This document shows positions 6,687-9,884 of a stretch of 9,884 bases of DNA, piece by piece. This DNA is from an uncultured Lachnospiraceae bacterium. Lineage in GTDB: Bacteria; Bacillota; Clostridia; Lachnospirales; Lachnospiraceae. Each line of letters starts with the position of its first letter. The first letter of the stretch is position 1. Position numbers and translations under genes: made by a program. Under the pieces are notes generated by a model. It saw only the letters and a list, made by a program, of their open reading frames with translations, ran no database searches and was not told where the DNA came from. The DNA lies in assembly GCA_900554205.1 (NCBI GenBank), contig USGM01000114.1, forward strand, positions 1 to 9,884, in the 5' to 3' direction.

Positions 6687-7697
6687 TTACTCCGTAAATC
6701 CCGGTATTCTGTTGTAAATCTCAGGAAAGCCGATCAGAACCGTGCCTTCCGCTCCCTCTCTGTTGGTAAGGCACATTTCAAAATCCAGCGAACAGCTTCC
6801 GTACGGAAATCCGAAGCCAATGTCATTTCCGTCATCTCCGATCCGCCACGTCGCCTCCGTCATCAGTTCCTGCAAATTCTCCGCCGCTTCCTCCGGCAGT
6901 TCGGTATTCTGCCCGTCCGTATCGAGTATGGTATAGTAACCTTCCGTATAGTCAACCGAAATCTGATCCTGGTACTGTCCGTATACATTGATATAGCCGG
7001 CATTCTCCGCTCCGCCGAACCAATAGGCAAAATTTACCGCCAGCTCCGACATATCCTCGTCCAACATCCCCAGACGCTTCTGAAGGCTTGGCTCAGCATT
7101 GCCTTTCTTGCTGTTTTTCAAATCGTACCACGGAAGGATCCTGCTGTCCGCCGCCGTCGCATAGATTTCACCGGTCTTTGCATCGACAAGCATCTTCACG
7201 ACCGGTTTCTCTCCGTCTATCTGCCCCATGCCCAGTTCGATGTACCATGCAATAAAGTTCACACCTTCTGCAAAATTCTCTCCATAAATAACGTATTGCT
7301 TCGCGTCAAGAATCTCATAGGTCTGCACCTCCACCGGCAGCAGCCCGCAATCGATCAGAAGCCACAGTCCGTTAAAATACAGTGCCTCACCGGGCAGCAG
7401 AAGCTGTCTCACCGCCTCCTGATCGATGCCGCTCTGTGCCGTCACATAGAACTGCTTTCCATCTGCAAGCTCTGAGGCGAAACGGAAAAGACGACTATAA
7501 AGATCTGTCTCGTAGGCACTGTCAAAGGAAGTCACATCCATCAGTTCCCACGCGCCGGACTTCACTTCACTGCATGTTCTGGTATCCTGAACAGCAAATA
7601 TCAGCTTCGGCGCCAGAAAAGCCATCACAATAAGTAAAATTAATCCGGTGGCGGGAAAAATATATCTGCCGGGTTTAACCTTTCTTTTCTGTCTCAT
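6687..7697 (-). CDS. Membrane-anchored extracytoplasmic protein coupled to a sensor kinase, function unknown
   Basis: I do not recognise a named family. The 336 residues start with a basic cytoplasmic stub (RQKRKVKPGR), then one membrane segment at about 13-35, then some 300 residues outside the membrane. There is no lipobox cysteine, so it is probably a signal-anchored protein. Four cysteines (42, 117, 302, 309) lie outside and could form disulfides. The stretch KPVVKMLVDAKTGEIYAT (about 164-181) resembles the VDAKTGE strand of PepSY-type domains, which is suggestive only. The rest is acidic with many aromatic residues. The start ATG overlaps the kinase stop in an ATGA, so translation is coupled to the kinase gene. 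By analogy with YycH/YycI, which modulate the WalK kinase, it may regulate or assist the kinase next door; there is no clear sequence likeness to these. The AGCS symporter gene follows. Confidence 0.8.
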   Translation of the reverse strand: MRQKRKVKPGRYIFPATGLILLIVMAFLAPKLIFAVQDTRTCSEVKSGAWELMDVTSFDSAYETDLYSRLFRFASELADGKQFYVTAQSGIDQEAVRQLLLPGEALYFNGLWLLIDCGLLPVEVQTYEILDAKQYVIYGENFAEGVNFIAWYIELGMGQIDGEKPVVKMLVDAKTGEIYATAADSRILPWYDLKNSKKGNAEPSLQKRLGMLDEDMSELAVNFAYWFGGAENAGYINVYGQYQDQISVDYTEGYYTILDTDGQNTELPEEAAENLQELMTEATWRIGDDGNDIGFGFPYGSCSLDFEMCLTNREGAEGTVLIGFPEIYNRIPGFTE

Positions 7698-9112
7698 CCG
7701 TGAAACACCACCTTTATCACCGTTCCCTCTCCAAGTCTGCTGTCGATCTGCATGCTCGCACCGTGCAGCTGTATAATTCTCTGGCAGAGCGCCATGCCAA
7801 TACCGGCTCCGCCTTCCTTTCTCGATCGGGATTTGTCTACCATATAGAACGCCTCTGTAATCCTTCCGATCTCTTCCTTTGGGATTCCCCTGCCGTTGTC
7901 AACCGTCTTGACCTCGTAGCCGCCGTCGGGAAGCGCCGTGCCTTTCAGCAGAATAAAGCCTCTGTCTCCCTTATCCATCGCCTTTGCGGCATTGTCCAGA
8001 AGGTTGTAGAACAGCGAGAGCAAAAGCTCCTCGTCACCGCGGATCACACCCTTCTCCATTTCCACCTTTCCCCTGATTCCACGCTTGTTCCAGATTGGTC
8101 GCATGGTCTCACGGAGATTTTCTGCCAGACGCTTCGCCGGTATCTCCCTCAGCACAACAGGGTTCTTATCCATGCTGACCAGCTCCAGCAATTTATGGGA
8201 CAGGCTCTCCAGACGCTTTCCCTGACTGTAAATATAAAAGGAAGCCTCCGCGCGTTCCTCCTCACTCATCTTCATTGTGTTCAGCATATCCGCGTAGCCG
8301 ATGATGGAGGTCAGCGGTGTCTTCAATTCATGTGCAAACGCCGCGGTAAAATCCTCCTTCTGCTTCGCCTCGAGAATCTTCTCCTCCATCTGTGCCACCA
8401 GCCTATCCGCCATACGGTTAAAATCCCGCGCCAGCTGTCCGATTTCGTCACTGCTCTTATTGTCACTGCGGAGCGAAAACTCGCCGTCCGCGATCCTCTT
8501 CGCCGTCCTGCCAAGCCGCCCGATCGGTCTTGTGATGTAATGGGAAAGCAGATAAATGCCCGCCATTCCAAGGACAAGAAGCACGCTCAGTGCGATCCGA
8601 TATTGGCGGAGCAATGTCCGGCGGATACCGTAGATTTCGGTAAGCTCCCTGCACATGCCGAGGCGTATCGGACTTTCTGCCTCCATGCCTGTCAGCACCA
8701 GCAGATAAAAACCCTCGTCCGTCCGGCAGACCTTATAGACCGAGCCGGTGTCCTCGTCAATCTGCGCCCGCAGCGCCTCCACCTCACCCGTAAGGGTTCT
8801 TCCCTCGATAAAGGCTTTCCCATGACTCCACTCTGCCCCGTTCAGCACAAAGCAGCGGCTCCCGCCACTCTCCACACTGTCGAGAATGCTGTCGAGGGTG
8901 CGGCTAATGGCATACTCCTCCCCGTATTCCTCCGTCGACTGATAGCCCATTTCAAAGAGGAAGCGGAACATACGGCTCTCACTGCATCCACGCTCAATCT
9001 CCCTGTCCAGCAGCCCGGAAAAGTTAGATGACAGCATCCAGATCCCGAACGCGGTAAAAATCAGGGTCAGCAGCGCTGTCATCGCAAGAAATAGCTTATC
9101 TGCAAATTTCAT
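7694..9112 (-). CDS. HisKA-type sensor histidine kinase
   Basis: A 472-residue membrane kinase expected to autophosphorylate and pass phosphate to the regulator encoded upstream. Seen in order: first membrane segment (about 7-29), an extracytoplasmic sensor region of about 140 residues (30-172), second membrane segment (about 173-191), and a HAMP linker (about 191-243). The HisKA block FAHELKTPLTSIIGYADML holds phospho-acceptor His261. The HATPase domain has N-box LFYNLLDNAAKAM (Asn370, Asn374), G1 VDNGRGIP (Asp405), F-box near AFYMVDKSRSR, and G2 GGAGIG (434-439). All catalytic boxes are intact. The sensor region has four cysteines (43, 87, 129, 154) and no ligand domain I can name. The gene starts 15 bp after the regulator stop, with AGAGG about 12 bases upstream, and overlaps the next gene by 4 bases. 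Confidence 0.95.
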   Translation of the reverse strand: MKFADKLFLAMTALLTLIFTAFGIWMLSSNFSGLLDREIERGCSESRMFRFLFEMGYQSTEEYGEEYAISRTLDSILDSVESGGSRCFVLNGAEWSHGKAFIEGRTLTGEVEALRAQIDEDTGSVYKVCRTDEGFYLLVLTGMEAESPIRLGMCRELTEIYGIRRTLLRQYRIALSVLLVLGMAGIYLLSHYITRPIGRLGRTAKRIADGEFSLRSDNKSSDEIGQLARDFNRMADRLVAQMEEKILEAKQKEDFTAAFAHELKTPLTSIIGYADMLNTMKMSEEERAEASFYIYSQGKRLESLSHKLLELVSMDKNPVVLREIPAKRLAENLRETMRPIWNKRGIRGKVEMEKGVIRGDEELLLSLFYNLLDNAAKAMDKGDRGFILLKGTALPDGGYEVKTVDNGRGIPKEEIGRITEAFYMVDKSRSRKEGGAGIGMALCQRIIQLHGASMQIDSRLGEGTVIKVVFHG

Positions 9113-9127
9113 TTACTGTCTTTTCCT

Positions 9128-9784
9128 CTATTCTTCCTCCAGCCGGTAGCCCACCTTGTAGACGGCTGTGATCTCCTTGTCCCAGCCCAGCTTCTTCTTC
9201 AGACGCTGGATGTGCAGATCCACCGTCCGGCTCTGCCCCATGTATTCGCCGCCCCACACCGTCTCGTAGATTGTCTCCCTGTACAGGGCAATATTCCGGT
9301 TTCTCGCAAGAAGAAGCAGGAGGTCAAATTCCTTCATGGTAAGGGCTATCTCTTCGCCAACCCTGCTGACACTGCGCGATGCCGTGTCGATTTCCACATC
9401 AAAGACCTTCAGCTTTGATTCGGTCTTGTTATAACGGCGCAGAACCGCCTCGACTCTCGCCAGAAGCTCCACGATCTCAAAGGGCTTCGGGAGATAGTCG
9501 TCCGCCCCAAGCCGAAGCCCTTTGACCTTATTTTCCGTGCTGCCCAGCGCCGTCAGAAAGATCACCGGAAGCTCCAGTGTCTTCGCATAGTCGAGCAGCT
9601 CATAGCCGTTGATGCCGGGCAGCATGATATCCAGCAGCACCAGGTCGAAGTGCTGTTCCTCCATCAGATCCGCCGCCTTTTCACCGTCCGGCGCCCAGAC
9701 GCACTCATACCCCGCCCTGCGCAGATTCATTTTGATCAGATTCGCAATCGGCTCCTCATCCTCCGCAATCAGAATTCTAAGCAT
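9128..9784 (-). CDS. OmpR-family response regulator
   Basis: A 218-residue DNA-binding response regulator. The receiver domain (1-115) has the acidic pair Glu8/Asp9, phospho-acceptor Asp52 in VLLDIMLPG, Thr78 and Lys100 (LPKPF), all where expected. The winged-helix domain (about 128-216) ends with the typical RTVDLHIQRLKKKL and VYKVGYRL blocks. An in-frame stop lies two codons upstream, so the ATG at 9784 is the only plausible start. The ribosome binding site is weak: AAGGGG lies about 14 bases away, which is long. It is the first gene of the regulator-kinase-membrane protein group. Only 100 bp of upstream sequence is visible. No good -35/-10 pair is seen there, partly because a palindromic element fills the place where a -35 would be expected. 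Targets are unknown; the downstream symporter is a candidate. Confidence 0.95.
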   Translation of the reverse strand: MLRILIAEDEEPIANLIKMNLRRAGYECVWAPDGEKAADLMEEQHFDLVLLDIMLPGINGYELLDYAKTLELPVIFLTALGSTENKVKGLRLGADDYLPKPFEIVELLARVEAVLRRYNKTESKLKVFDVEIDTASRSVSRVGEEIALTMKEFDLLLLLARNRNIALYRETIYETVWGGEYMGQSRTVDLHIQRLKKKLGWDKEITAVYKVGYRLEEE

Positions 9785-9827
9785 TTTTCAATCTTTTTCC
9801 CCTTGTATTTCATTTTTGTCTACATAT

Positions 9828-9877
9828 ATCATGACACGCGCCTACGGCGCTTTCCGCTGCTTCGCAGCTGTCATGAT
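9828..9877. repeat. Palindromic element able to form a three-way junction
   Basis: The outer stem ATCATGACA (9828-9836) pairs perfectly with TGTCATGAT (9869-9877). Inside are two perfect 5-bp hairpins with 3-base loops: GCGCC-TAC-GGCGC (9838-9850) and GCTGC-TTC-GCAGC (9856-9868), joined by TTTCC. Only six of the 50 bases, apart from the two loops, are unpaired. Neither strand has a U-run after it, so it is not a standard terminator. The compact layout resembles REP/MITE-like palindromic elements. It lies 44 bp upstream of the response regulator start. Confidence 0.7.
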
Positions 9878-9884
9878 CAAATTC

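Noticed and set aside
7700..9031. Open plus-strand frame of 443 codons opposite the sensor kinase gene
   Set aside because: It lies fully antisense to an intact kinase gene, and its translation shows no known domain and a composition typical of a shadow frame.

Overview
The window looks like chromosomal DNA from a Gram-positive anaerobe of the Clostridia, most likely the family Lachnospiraceae. This rests on the protein types (clostridial-style MiaB with an N-terminal extension, peptidase T, an AGCS alanine/glycine symporter, an OmpR/HisKA two-component pair, a Ser-His type S26 peptidase), on G-rich Shine-Dalgarno sites and on a moderate GC content judged by eye. Species cannot be assigned. 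All eight supported protein genes lie on the minus strand, so transcription runs from right to left.

Right part (9884 down to about 5138). At the right edge is a palindromic element that can fold as a three-way junction (9828-9877). Below it come an OmpR-family response regulator (9128-9784), a HisKA sensor kinase (7694-9112) and a membrane-anchored extracytoplasmic protein of unknown function (6687-7697). The last start overlaps the kinase stop by 4 bases. After 54 bp holding a 10-bp perfect inverted repeat that covers the ribosome binding site comes an AGCS-family sodium:amino-acid symporter (5202-6632). An intrinsic terminator (5138-5176) closes this unit. The likely reading is that the kinase and its coupled membrane protein sense an envelope or nutrient signal, and the symporter is either an output of the system or a passenger.

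Middle part (5205 down to 790). A good sigma-A type promoter (5177-5205) overlaps the end of the symporter gene and the start of the terminator. It should drive peptidase T (pepT), the tRNA 2-methylthiolation enzyme MiaB and a GPH-family sugar:cation symporter. Gaps between these genes are about 33-45 bp and show no terminator, so they look like one operon with mixed functions.

Left part (789 down to 1). A 380-bp non-coding stretch holds a cluster of small hairpins (624-786) and a long, strand-biased purine tract (pyrimidine on the plus strand, about 410-580) with short internal repeats. This leads into an S24/S26-type signal-peptidase-like gene cut off by the left edge.

Nothing in the window is a clear new defence or mobile system. 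The most interesting items are the uncharacterised kinase-coupled membrane protein, the inverted repeat before the symporter, the promoter/terminator overlap before pepT, the two hairpin-rich elements and the purine-tract leader.
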